Origin: Sulfotelmatobacter sp963788225
GTDB lineage: Bacteria > Acidobacteriota > Terriglobia > Terriglobales > Acidobacteriaceae
NCBI GenBank assembly: GCA_963788225.1
Contig: CAWBGI010000001.1
Span: forward strand, 1,142,174 to 1,206,173
Direction of reading: 5' to 3'
DNA: 64,000 nt
In this document: piece by piece, positions 57,535 to 64,000 of the stretch
Layout: each line of letters starts with the position of its first letter
How positions within the stretch are numbered: the stretch's first letter is position 1
Notes under the pieces: model-generated
Seen by the model: the letters and a program-made list of their open reading frames with translations, nothing else
What the model was told of the DNA's origin: nothing
The model's database searches: none
Program-made: the position numbers and the translations under genes

Positions 57535-58256
57535 GGTGGAAGAGCGGCGCTTCAGCGCCGCGTAAAGCTCTCCCTCATGAATGTCATTATTGATGTCATG
57601 AATGTCATTCCGAGCGAAGCGAGGAACCTTGGTTTCGCTGGCAGCGCCCCAACTCATGTGGAGACGGCCGCCTCGCCCGTCAGCGGAGCGAAGCGACGCC
57701 CATGTGGAACGGACACTCCTGTCCGTTGCCTTTGACCTTGATTTTGACTTCGACGGCACCCTCTCCAGAAGGGGATGCCCCACTTCTCGCGTCCGTTGCG
57801 AGAAGCGGGAACCACGGACGCCGGATGCCCCCACCCTTCTCGCGCATTTTGTGAGAGGGTGGGGATTTTCACTCTCGCCAAGCCGCACGCAAGTCCACTT
57901 AGGAACAACCGATCTCTGCATCGAGAACTAGACTTTTTCCACAGCCTTCCACAGCCACCCCCTGTGACATCTGACCTTGCACCCCTGCGTAAACTATAAG
58001 TAGTATGCTCCTCCGCCAAATCATCTCCCAGAAACTCTTCGCCACGCCGGCCAACACCGAATTCGACATCCGTAACACCTTATTTTTCAAGATTTTGCGC
58101 GCAAACCCTTTGCTTGCAAGATTTTACGCCGACCTCTTCCGCCGCCACGGCGCTAACCCAAGCCTTATCAGAGACTTAGAAATTAACTCCCAAAAAAATT
58201 TCGCACAACAATCCACCCACAACAAAAACCACAAACCACCGAAAGGCTCAAACTCA
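57535..58256. other. Gene-free stretch rich in dispersed repeats
   Basis: About 720 nt. 57535-57565 GAGCGGCGCTTCAGCGCCGC hairpin; 57593-57625 TGTCATTCCGAGCGAAGCGA; 57653-57710 GGAGACGGCCGCCTCGCCCG; 57772-57870 TTCTCGCGTCCGTTGCGAGA-type elements. From 57930 to 58256 I see nothing except the leader of the following gene (an open frame from 58005 in the same phase lacks coding character). Frames on the minus strand across 57526-58019 are repeat translations. Confidence 0.55.
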
Positions 58257-58832
58257 ATGGCAGTCAAGTCAAACCCTCGTGTCTGTACTCACATCAAGGT
58301 CAACGGCATCCGTTGCGAATCGCCCGCGCTGCGCAACGAAGTCTTCTGCTACTTTCATCAGCGGATGATCCGCGGCGTCCGCACTCCGCCCAAGTCCCGC
58401 GTCCATCCCATCGCCATGCTCGAAGACCAGGAGTCCATCCAGGCCGCCCTCATGGAGATAGTCAACGCCCTCGTCCGCAATCAGATCGACGTAGCCCGCG
58501 CACGACTAGTCCTGCGCGCCCTGAGCATCGCCGCCAAGCATGCCAATAAGGCCCACTTCGAATGCTGGAAAAGCGACACGGTCAAGGAAATCCCCGAATA
58601 TCCCGCAGCCCCGCCGGCCGCGACGCCATTCGCCATCGCCACCGCGCAGGCCGCCGCTCTGGCCACCATCAACACACCGCAGGCACAGGAAGAAGAGTCA
58701 GAAGTAGAGCGTCTAAGCAGCGCCTTCCGGCCCGCGCCCGCCGACGCTCACAGCAATGTCCGCCGCAAGCCGCCAGCAAATGTGAAGAGCGCGCCAATAT
58801 CCCGCTCCGCAAGAAGCAGCCGCAGCGGATGA
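58257..58832 (+). CDS. Acidobacterial CTHIKVNGxRC-type protein
   Basis: 191 residues from ATG 58257. PRVCTHIKVNGIRCESPALR and NEVFCYFHQRMIRGVR form a Cys4/His zinc-binding start (C-x9-C, then CYFH). Residues 55-110 are helical (LEDQESIQAALMEIVNALVR, NQIDVARARLVLRALSIAAK), and the tail is Ala/Pro/Arg-rich. This family is common and multicopy in acidobacteria, function unknown; nucleic-acid binding is plausible from the basic tail. Confidence 0.8.
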   Translation: MAVKSNPRVCTHIKVNGIRCESPALRNEVFCYFHQRMIRGVRTPPKSRVHPIAMLEDQESIQAALMEIVNALVRNQIDVARARLVLRALSIAAKHANKAHFECWKSDTVKEIPEYPAAPPAATPFAIATAQAAALATINTPQAQEEESEVERLSSAFRPAPADAHSNVRRKPPANVKSAPISRSARSSRSG

Positions 58833-58863
58833 CAGGAAGGCCCGTGCAGATGCAATGTGGTTT

Positions 58864-58890
58864 TGCTAATAGCTAATAGCTAAGAGCTAG
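58864..58890. repeat. Single heptad array GCTAATA-type
   Basis: Units GCTAATA, GCTAATA, GCTAAGA, GCTAGTC, between the convergent ends of two genes. Its inverted partner, expected nearby, was not found. Confidence 0.75.
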
Positions 58891-60224
58891 TCGACCACAG
58901 CTTTATCCGTGATCTCCAGCCCGCGGTCGATGATGGCGAACCCCTCGCGCAGTTGCTGCTCGGTGATGCAGAGCGGAGGGTTGGTGAAGAAGGTGTTCCA
59001 GCGGACGAAGGTGTAGAGGCCTTGCTCGCGGAAGAAGCGGCCGAGCGCGGCCATTTCGTCAGAAGTGCCGTTGAAGGGAGCCAGGGGCTGGCGCGTCTTG
59101 CGGCTGCGCACCAGTTCGACGAGGCCGAACAATCCGATGGAGCGCGCCGCGCCCACGGAGGGATGCTTGGCTTGGAGATCGGCGAGGAGCTGCTTCATGA
59201 CCGCGCCCATCGTCTTCGCGTTGTCGATGAGCCCGTCTTCTTCATACACGCGAATGGTGGCCAGCGCCGCCGCGCAGCCCATGGGATGGCTGTTGTAAGT
59301 CAGTCCGCCGTAGAAGACTTTGTCCTGAAAGTGCTGCGCGATGTGATGCCGCATGCCGATCGCGCCGAGAGGAAGATAGCTTGAAGTTAATCCCTTGGCC
59401 ATACAGAGCAGATCGGGAACGACCTTCCAGTGATCGACGGCAAACCACTCGCCGGTGCGTCCGAAGCCGGACATCACTTCGTCTGCGATCATCACGATGC
59501 CGTACTTGTCGCAGAGCTTGCGCACGCCTTCGAGGTATCCATCGGGAGGAATGAGCACGCCGTTGGTCCCGGTGATGGGCTCGAGAATGAAGCCGGCGAT
59601 GGTTTGCGGGCCTTCGAGCTGAATGGTCTCTTCAATCATGGCGAGCGAGGAGTCGGCGGATTCCCATCCGCGCTCGATGCCGTGATAAGGATCGAGCACA
59701 TGCACGACGCCGGGAATGCCCGGCTCGGCGGCCCATCTGCGAGGATCTCCGGTAAGGCTGATCGCTCCTGCAGTCGCGCCGTGATAGGAACGATAGCGGG
59801 CGATGATCTTGTGCCGTCCGGTGAAGAAGCGCGCGAGCTTGATGGCATTCTCGTTGGCCTCGGCGCCGCCGTTGGTGAAGAAGAAGGTGTCGATGTCGCC
59901 GGGGGTGATTTCGGCAAGCTTCGCGCCGAGGCGCGCGCGCGGCTCGGTAGCCATGAATGGATTCGCGTAGGCGAGCGTCGCCGCCTGCTCGCTGATGGCC
60001 TGGATGACGCGCTCGTCGCCGTGTCCGATGTTGACCGACATGAGTTGGCTGTTGAAGTCGATGAAGCGCTTGCCTTCCGGCGTGTAGAAGTAAATCCCCT
60101 TGGCGCGCGCGACGGGAATGGGATCGACCTTGGACTGCGCGGACCACTCGTAGAGCGTGTGCTTGCGGGAGAGGTCAACGATTTCTTTGCCGGACATTGT
60201 TGGAGTGGTCAGAGTTGTGGTCAT
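58887..60224 (-). CDS. Class-III omega-amino-acid aminotransferase
   Basis: 445 residues. RFIDFNSQLMSVNIGHGDER, TNGGAEANENAIKLARFFTG, RYRSYHGATAGAISLTGDPR, MIADEVMSGFGRTGEWFAVD and the PLP Lys in DLLCMAKGLTSSYLPLGAIG place it among aspartate-aminotransferase-family (class III) enzymes acting on omega-amino acids such as taurine, beta-alanine or putrescine with pyruvate. It is the last gene of a set with mmsA and gabT, all on the minus strand. Confidence 0.88.
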   Translation of the reverse strand: MTTTLTTPTMSGKEIVDLSRKHTLYEWSAQSKVDPIPVARAKGIYFYTPEGKRFIDFNSQLMSVNIGHGDERVIQAISEQAATLAYANPFMATEPRARLGAKLAEITPGDIDTFFFTNGGAEANENAIKLARFFTGRHKIIARYRSYHGATAGAISLTGDPRRWAAEPGIPGVVHVLDPYHGIERGWESADSSLAMIEETIQLEGPQTIAGFILEPITGTNGVLIPPDGYLEGVRKLCDKYGIVMIADEVMSGFGRTGEWFAVDHWKVVPDLLCMAKGLTSSYLPLGAIGMRHHIAQHFQDKVFYGGLTYNSHPMGCAAALATIRVYEEDGLIDNAKTMGAVMKQLLADLQAKHPSVGAARSIGLFGLVELVRSRKTRQPLAPFNGTSDEMAALGRFFREQGLYTFVRWNTFFTNPPLCITEQQLREGFAIIDRGLEITDKAVVD

Positions 60225-60259
60225 GGAAGCCTCAGTTTGTTGATCGCAGCATCGCAGAT

Positions 60260-60358
60260 CATTGAGTCATTGGGCGATCGGGCGATTGAGCGATTGGAGA
60301 TCACGATTCGATATTGGTTTCAAATCGCCCGATGACTCAATCGCCCAATCGCTCAATC
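60260..60358. repeat. Octamer inverted repeat pair
   Basis: Left arm 60260-60300 (CATTGAGT, CATTGGGC, GATCGGGC, GATTGAGC, GATTGGAG) and right arm 60322-60358 (ATCGCCCG, ATGACTCA, ATCGCCCA, ATCGCTCA). Period 8. Same family as 21498-21580. It lies between mmsA and the aminotransferase. Confidence 0.82.
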
Positions 60359-61864
60359 TTAGAACTTTCGGCTGTGCTCTTTGGCCCAGCGTTCGACTAC
60401 GACTTTCTTGTCGGTGTAGAACTCGATCGAGTCGCGGCCCTGGCCGTGGAGATCGCCGAAGAAGCTGTTCTTCCATCCACTGAACGGGAAGTAGGCCATG
60501 GGCGCGGCGACGCCGATGTTGATGCCGACGTTGCCCGCAGGCGCTTCGTAGCGGAAGCGGCGCGCTGACGATCCGTTCGACGTGAATAGCGATGCCTGAT
60601 TGCCGTAGGCGCTGCGTTCGAGGAAGGCGAGCGCTTCGTCCATGTCGTTGGCGTGGACTAGGCTGAGCACGGGACCGAAGATCTCTGTGTCGGCTAGATC
60701 GCTGGTTGCAGGAACGTCATCGAGGATCGTGGGCTTCACGAAGTTGCCTTTTTCGTGGCGCGGGACTTTCGCGTTGCGGCCGTCGAGGAGCACTTTCGCG
60801 CCCTGTTTTTCACCGAGTCCGATAAGCGATTCGACGCGCTCTTTGCTTTGCGGCGTGATCACTGGCCCCATCTGCACGCCTTCATCGAGGCCGTTGCCGA
60901 CTTTGAGTTTCGAAGCCGCGTCGGCGATGGAGTCACGAAAAGTCTTTTGCGCTTCGCCGATCGTTACGGCGACGGAGACGGCGAGGCAACGCTGGCCGGC
61001 GCAACCGAAGGCACTGTCGCTGATAATCTGCGTTGCCATGGGCATGTCGGCGTCGGGGAGGACGATTACGTGATTCTTGGCTCCGCCCTGGCACTGAGCG
61101 CGTTTGCCGTTGGCAGCGGCGCGCGCGTACACATACTTCGCTACTGGAGTTGAACCGACGAAGCTGATGGCACGAACTTTGGGATGATCGAGCAGCGCGT
61201 CAACGGCGGCTTTGGCTCCGTTGACCAGATTGACCACGCCCTTGGGCAAGCCTGTCTTCTCGATAAGTTCGTACACGTAACGCAGAGTGAGCGGGACGCG
61301 CTCGGAGGGCTTAATGATGAAAGTGTTTCCCGTGGCGATGGCGTAAGGCAGATACCAGAACGCGATCATGCCGGGAAAGTTGAAGGGCACGATGGCGGCT
61401 GTGACGCCTAGCGGTTGGCGGATCATCATCTCGTCAATGCCGCGGGCCACGTCTTCGAGGTTGTAGCCCTGCATCATCATGGGAATGCCGCAGGCGACTT
61501 CGACGTTTTCGATGGCGCGGCGCATTTCGGCTTTGGCCTCGGTGAAGGTCTTGCCATTTTCCTGGGTGATGATGCGGGCAATGTCGTCGAGGTGGTCTTC
61601 GAGCAGCATCTTCAGCTTGAACAGCGGCTGGATGCGGTCTTCGGGCGGAGTGCGACGCCACTCGGGAAAGGCGGCAGCAGCGGCTTCGACGGCTTCGTTG
61701 ACTTCGGCGGCGTCGGCGAGCGGGACTTGAGCCAGCAGTTCGCCAGTGGCGGGATTGATTACGTCGCGCCATTCTTGCTTCGATGAACCGGCGCGGGAGT
61801 CGGTCCATTGGCCGTTGATGTAGTTGGTCAGCTTGATGACGGGAGGTGCGGCTACTGTCGTCAT
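60359..61864 (-). CDS. mmsA: CoA-acylating methylmalonate-semialdehyde dehydrogenase
   Basis: 501 residues. ALDH fold with NYINGQWTDSRAGS, TQENGKTFTEAKAEMRRAIE, GVTAAIVPFNFPGMIAFWYL, the catalytic Cys in DSAFGCAGQRCLAVSVAVTI, and C-terminal FFGDLHGQGRDSIEFYTDKK. MmsA converts malonate or methylmalonate semialdehyde to acetyl- or propionyl-CoA. With the aminotransferases it could degrade beta-alanine or beta-aminoisobutyrate. It follows gabT with a 90-nt gap. Confidence 0.92.
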   Translation of the reverse strand: MTTVAAPPVIKLTNYINGQWTDSRAGSSKQEWRDVINPATGELLAQVPLADAAEVNEAVEAAAAAFPEWRRTPPEDRIQPLFKLKMLLEDHLDDIARIITQENGKTFTEAKAEMRRAIENVEVACGIPMMMQGYNLEDVARGIDEMMIRQPLGVTAAIVPFNFPGMIAFWYLPYAIATGNTFIIKPSERVPLTLRYVYELIEKTGLPKGVVNLVNGAKAAVDALLDHPKVRAISFVGSTPVAKYVYARAAANGKRAQCQGGAKNHVIVLPDADMPMATQIISDSAFGCAGQRCLAVSVAVTIGEAQKTFRDSIADAASKLKVGNGLDEGVQMGPVITPQSKERVESLIGLGEKQGAKVLLDGRNAKVPRHEKGNFVKPTILDDVPATSDLADTEIFGPVLSLVHANDMDEALAFLERSAYGNQASLFTSNGSSARRFRYEAPAGNVGINIGVAAPMAYFPFSGWKNSFFGDLHGQGRDSIEFYTDKKVVVERWAKEHSRKF

Positions 61865-61954
61865 GAGATTGCCTCTGCTATCGCGAATTCTAAAAACCTA
61901 TGACCACGTAGGGCACGAAGGTACACGAAGGAAAACGGGTGCGTCTTCGTGGGT

Positions 61955-63316
61955 TCAAACGAGTTGCGCTACCGCTCCCTTATTATCGCAGACTGCGGCC
62001 AGCGCAGCTTCCAGCACGTTGAGGCCTTCATCCATTTGTTCGTTGGCTGCTACCAGCGGGACCAGGATGCGGATCACGTTGGAGTACGAGCCGGCGGTGA
62101 TGGTGATGAGGCCGTGCTCGTAGCAATACTGCGTGATTCGTTTGGTTTCGTCTGCGGCTGGTGTTTTGGTTTCTTGCGACTTTACCAGTTCGATGGCTTG
62201 CATGCCCCCGAGGCCGCGTACGTCGCCGACTATTGGCCAGCGGCGCTGCCATTCGCGGGCGCGGCGCTGGAAGCGGTCGCCGAGTTCGTTGGCGCGGGTT
62301 AGCAAATTTGTGTTTTGGAACAAATCGAGCGTGGCCAGTGCGGCAGCGCAGGAGAGCGGATTTCCGGCGAAGGTGCCGCCGAGGCCGCCGGGGCCGGGGG
62401 CGTCCATGATTTCGGCGCGGCCGGTGACGGCCGCGAGCGGCAGGCCTCCGCCTAACGATTTAGCAGTGACGATCAGATCCGGCTCAATGCCGTAGCGTTC
62501 ACTGGCGAACATTGCGCCGGTGCGGCCGAAGCCGGATTGCACTTCGTCGGCGATGAAGAGCACTCCGTGTTTGTGGCAGAGATCGATTAGAACTTTGAAG
62601 TAGTCCGGAGGAGGAGCGATGAAGCCGCCTTCGCCGAGGACCGGCTCGGCAATCACGGCCGCGACTTCTTCATTGGCGACGACGCGCTTGAATGTGTCTT
62701 CGAGATGGCGCGCGCAGTAGAGATCGCACGATGGGTACTTTAAGTTATACGAGCAGCGATAACAATAGCCGAATGGGATGCGGTAAACATCGCCGGGGAA
62801 CGGAGCGAAGCCCGCCTTATAGGGATGCGTCTTGCTGGTGAGCGCGAGCGTCATCATGGTGCGGCCGTGAAAGGCGTCTTCGAAGGCGATGATGGCGGGA
62901 CGCCTGGTATAGGCGCGGGCGATCTTAACGGCGTTCTCTACGGCTTCGGCGCCGCTGTTGACGAAGAGAGTTTTCTTGGGGAACTTACCGGGCGTGACTT
63001 CGTTCATGCGCTCGGCGAGCTTGACGTAGCCTTCGTAGGGCGTGACCTGAACACAAGTGTGGAGGAACTTGTCGAGCTGTTCGCGGATAGCTTTGACTAC
63101 GGCTTCCTGGCGATGGCCCGCGTTGACGCAGCCGATGCCTCCGGCGAAGTCGATGTAGCGGTTGCCGTCGACATCTTCGAGCCAGGCGTCTTCGGCTTTG
63201 GCTACGTAGATGGGGGTGCCGTGGGAAAGGCCGCGGGGCACGGCTTTTGATCGACGCTCGCTGAGCAATTGGGAGTTGGGGCCGGGGATCGGGGTGTTAA
63301 TTCGAATCGTGCTCAT
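61955..63316 (-). CDS. gabT: 4-aminobutyrate aminotransferase
   Basis: 453 residues. RYIDFAGGIGCVNAGHRQEA, NSGAEAVENAVKIARAYTRR, DAFHGRTMMTLALTSKTHPY, AEPVLGEGGFIAPPPDYFKV, LFIADEVQSGFGRTGAMFAS and the PLP Lys in DLIVTAKSLGGGLPLAAVTG. The KAGFAPFPGDVYRIPFGYCY segment is typical of GabT. It transfers the amino group of GABA (or a similar omega-amino acid) to 2-oxoglutarate. First intact gene of the catabolic set. Confidence 0.92.
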   Translation of the reverse strand: MSTIRINTPIPGPNSQLLSERRSKAVPRGLSHGTPIYVAKAEDAWLEDVDGNRYIDFAGGIGCVNAGHRQEAVVKAIREQLDKFLHTCVQVTPYEGYVKLAERMNEVTPGKFPKKTLFVNSGAEAVENAVKIARAYTRRPAIIAFEDAFHGRTMMTLALTSKTHPYKAGFAPFPGDVYRIPFGYCYRCSYNLKYPSCDLYCARHLEDTFKRVVANEEVAAVIAEPVLGEGGFIAPPPDYFKVLIDLCHKHGVLFIADEVQSGFGRTGAMFASERYGIEPDLIVTAKSLGGGLPLAAVTGRAEIMDAPGPGGLGGTFAGNPLSCAAALATLDLFQNTNLLTRANELGDRFQRRAREWQRRWPIVGDVRGLGGMQAIELVKSQETKTPAADETKRITQYCYEHGLITITAGSYSNVIRILVPLVAANEQMDEGLNVLEAALAAVCDNKGAVAQLV

Positions 63317-63364
63317 GTTCGTTTCTCGGGAGAACTCCCTGACGCGGCTGTGGCGCTGCAGGCG

Positions 63365-63440
63365 GCGCAGGGGTCCTTCGACTGCGGTTGATCTTCGCGC
63401 TTGGGCGCGAAGATCAATCCTCGCTCAGGATGACAGGACT
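63365..63440. repeat. Dispersed GGTCCTTCGACTGCGGTTG-type repeat
   Basis: GGGGTCCTTCGACTGCGGTTG, a TTCGCGCTTGGGCGCGAA hairpin, and ATCCTCGCTCAGGATGACAG, the inverse orientation of the 51671 and 52735 elements. Between gabT and the dehydrogenase fragment. Confidence 0.75.
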
Positions 63441-63462
63441 TGAGGGATCGTCTCTTCATGTA

Positions 63463-63749
63463 TCAGTACCAGCCGATTGGAGCTTCGTTCAGATTGATAT
63501 ACACCTGCTTCGTTTCCAGATATTCTTCGATGCCCCAGGGGCCTAGTTCGCGGCCGAAGCCGGATTGTTTGTAGCCGCCCCATGGGGCTTCTACGTAGGT
63601 GGGTTGCATGTGATTCACCCAGACGACGCCTGTGCGCAGGGCTTTCACGGCGCGCATGGCTTTGAAGATGTCTCTCGTCCAGACGGCGGCGGCTAATCCG
63701 TAGGGCGAATCGTTGGCGATTTTGAGCGCGTCTTTTTCGTCATCGATCT
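63463..63749 (-). pseudogene. C-terminal fragment of an aldehyde dehydrogenase
   Basis: About 95 codons of ALDH C-terminus: DDEKDALKIANDSPYGLAAA, VWTRDIFKAMRAVKALRTGV, VWVNHMQPTYVEAPWGGYKQ, SGFGRELGPWGIEEYLETKQ. The preceding frame (63750-63894) is unrelated to ALDH; the catalytic Cys and NAD domain are missing. The end resembles betaine-aldehyde dehydrogenase-type enzymes. A deletion remnant; it probably once belonged to the gabT operon. Confidence 0.82.
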
Positions 63750-63803
63750 GTATACTGATTCCACCCGGATTGCGAAGAACCGGGATTCGTTTTCCTGGAG
63801 AGA

Positions 63804-64000
63804 ATGGCAAAGAAATGGCTGGTTGGCCTTGGACTGCTGGTGTTATTTTCCTGGGCGGCATTCTCGTGGGCTGCTGGTGGGCAGGATGCCACATCCGTCC
63901 TCAACAGCTCCATGAAGGCGCTGGGCTGCGAAAATCTGAAGACGATCGAGTATTCGGGCTCCGGCTTCGATTCCGCTGTCGGGCAAGCGACGATGCGTTG
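63804..64000 (+). CDS. Secreted protein, N-terminal part (continues past window)
   Basis: An ATG at 63804 with GGAG 5 nt upstream opens a frame to the window end: MAKKWLVGLGLLVLFSWAAF, a signal peptide, then a helix TSVLNSSMKALGCENLKTIE and YSGSGFDSAVGQATMR. I recognise the LNxxMKALG...IEYSGSGF motif as the start of acidobacterial secreted MBL-fold hydrolases, but the catalytic part is outside the window. Confidence 0.62.
   Translation, partial: MAKKWLVGLGLLVLFSWAAFSWAAGGQDATSVLNSSMKALGCENLKTIEYSGSGFDSAVGQATMR

Noticed and set aside
57526..58019. Overlapping minus-strand frames of about 120-130 codons
   Set aside because: They consist of translated dispersed repeats; similar peptides would arise wherever the repeats occur.

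Overview
The window looks like chromosomal DNA of an acidobacterium (Acidobacteriota, Terriglobia/Koribacter-like). This is inferred from family content: a PadR regulator paired with a permease-prefix protein, a DUF1800/DUF1501 pair, SYLF, DUF4097 and HD-GYP proteins, futalosine-pathway menaquinone genes (mqnA, mqnC, mqnD), many secreted proteins of unknown function, moderately high GC, and dense small intergenic repeats. No species can be named from the sequence alone.

Layout. 0-10 kb: the 3' end of motB, a remnant of an M28 peptidase gene, a padR locus with a palindromic operator candidate at the start codon, a 2-hydroxy-acid oxidase, a secreted Xaa-Pro peptidase, a sugar-binding lipoprotein and a processive GT2 glycosyltransferase. 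9.7-14.1 kb is an accessory patch: a ParE-type toxin/antitoxin pair, tRNA-Gly(GCC), three tandem copies of a structured element, and a minus-strand operon of a nucleotidyltransferase (broken by an intact IS5-type insertion), an unknown helical protein and a three-TM membrane protein. 14-24 kb: mqnC, mqnA, dprA, topA, bioY and mqnD, with a small four-helix-bundle gene inserted between dprA and topA inside heptad inverted repeats. 24-35 kb: a HAD hydrolase, GAF-HD-GYP, DUF1800/DUF1501, a Rieske protein, an isolated nuoB, an ArnT-like glycosyltransferase and a methyltransferase. 35-47 kb: a cupin, a small zinc-ribbon protein coupled to an APC permease, two paralogous outer-membrane barrels with TTG starts, DedA, a frameshifted TPR-thioredoxin gene, an alpha/beta hydrolase carrying a repeat inside its coding region, a class-III aminotransferase and a SpoIIE-type phosphatase. 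47-58 kb: an LpxL-like acyltransferase, SYLF, a receiver-HTH regulator without a phosphoacceptor Asp, a peroxiredoxin, SufT, a P1 peptidase and many dispersed repeats. 58-64 kb: a catabolic set for beta-alanine/GABA-type omega-amino acids (aminotransferase, mmsA, gabT) and a truncated aldehyde dehydrogenase.

Two observations stand out. First, the nucleotidyltransferase / helical protein / membrane protein operon at 11070-14070 has overlapping cistrons and can be restored in frame by removing the IS and one copy of its CTAA target duplication; its architecture recalls nucleotidyltransferase plus membrane-effector conflict systems, but the families are not recognised. Second, the window holds several sequence-unrelated families of 7-nt (one family 8-nt) tandem repeats. 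Most occur as inverted pairs; two pairs enclose a single small gene and one array lies in frame inside a coding sequence.
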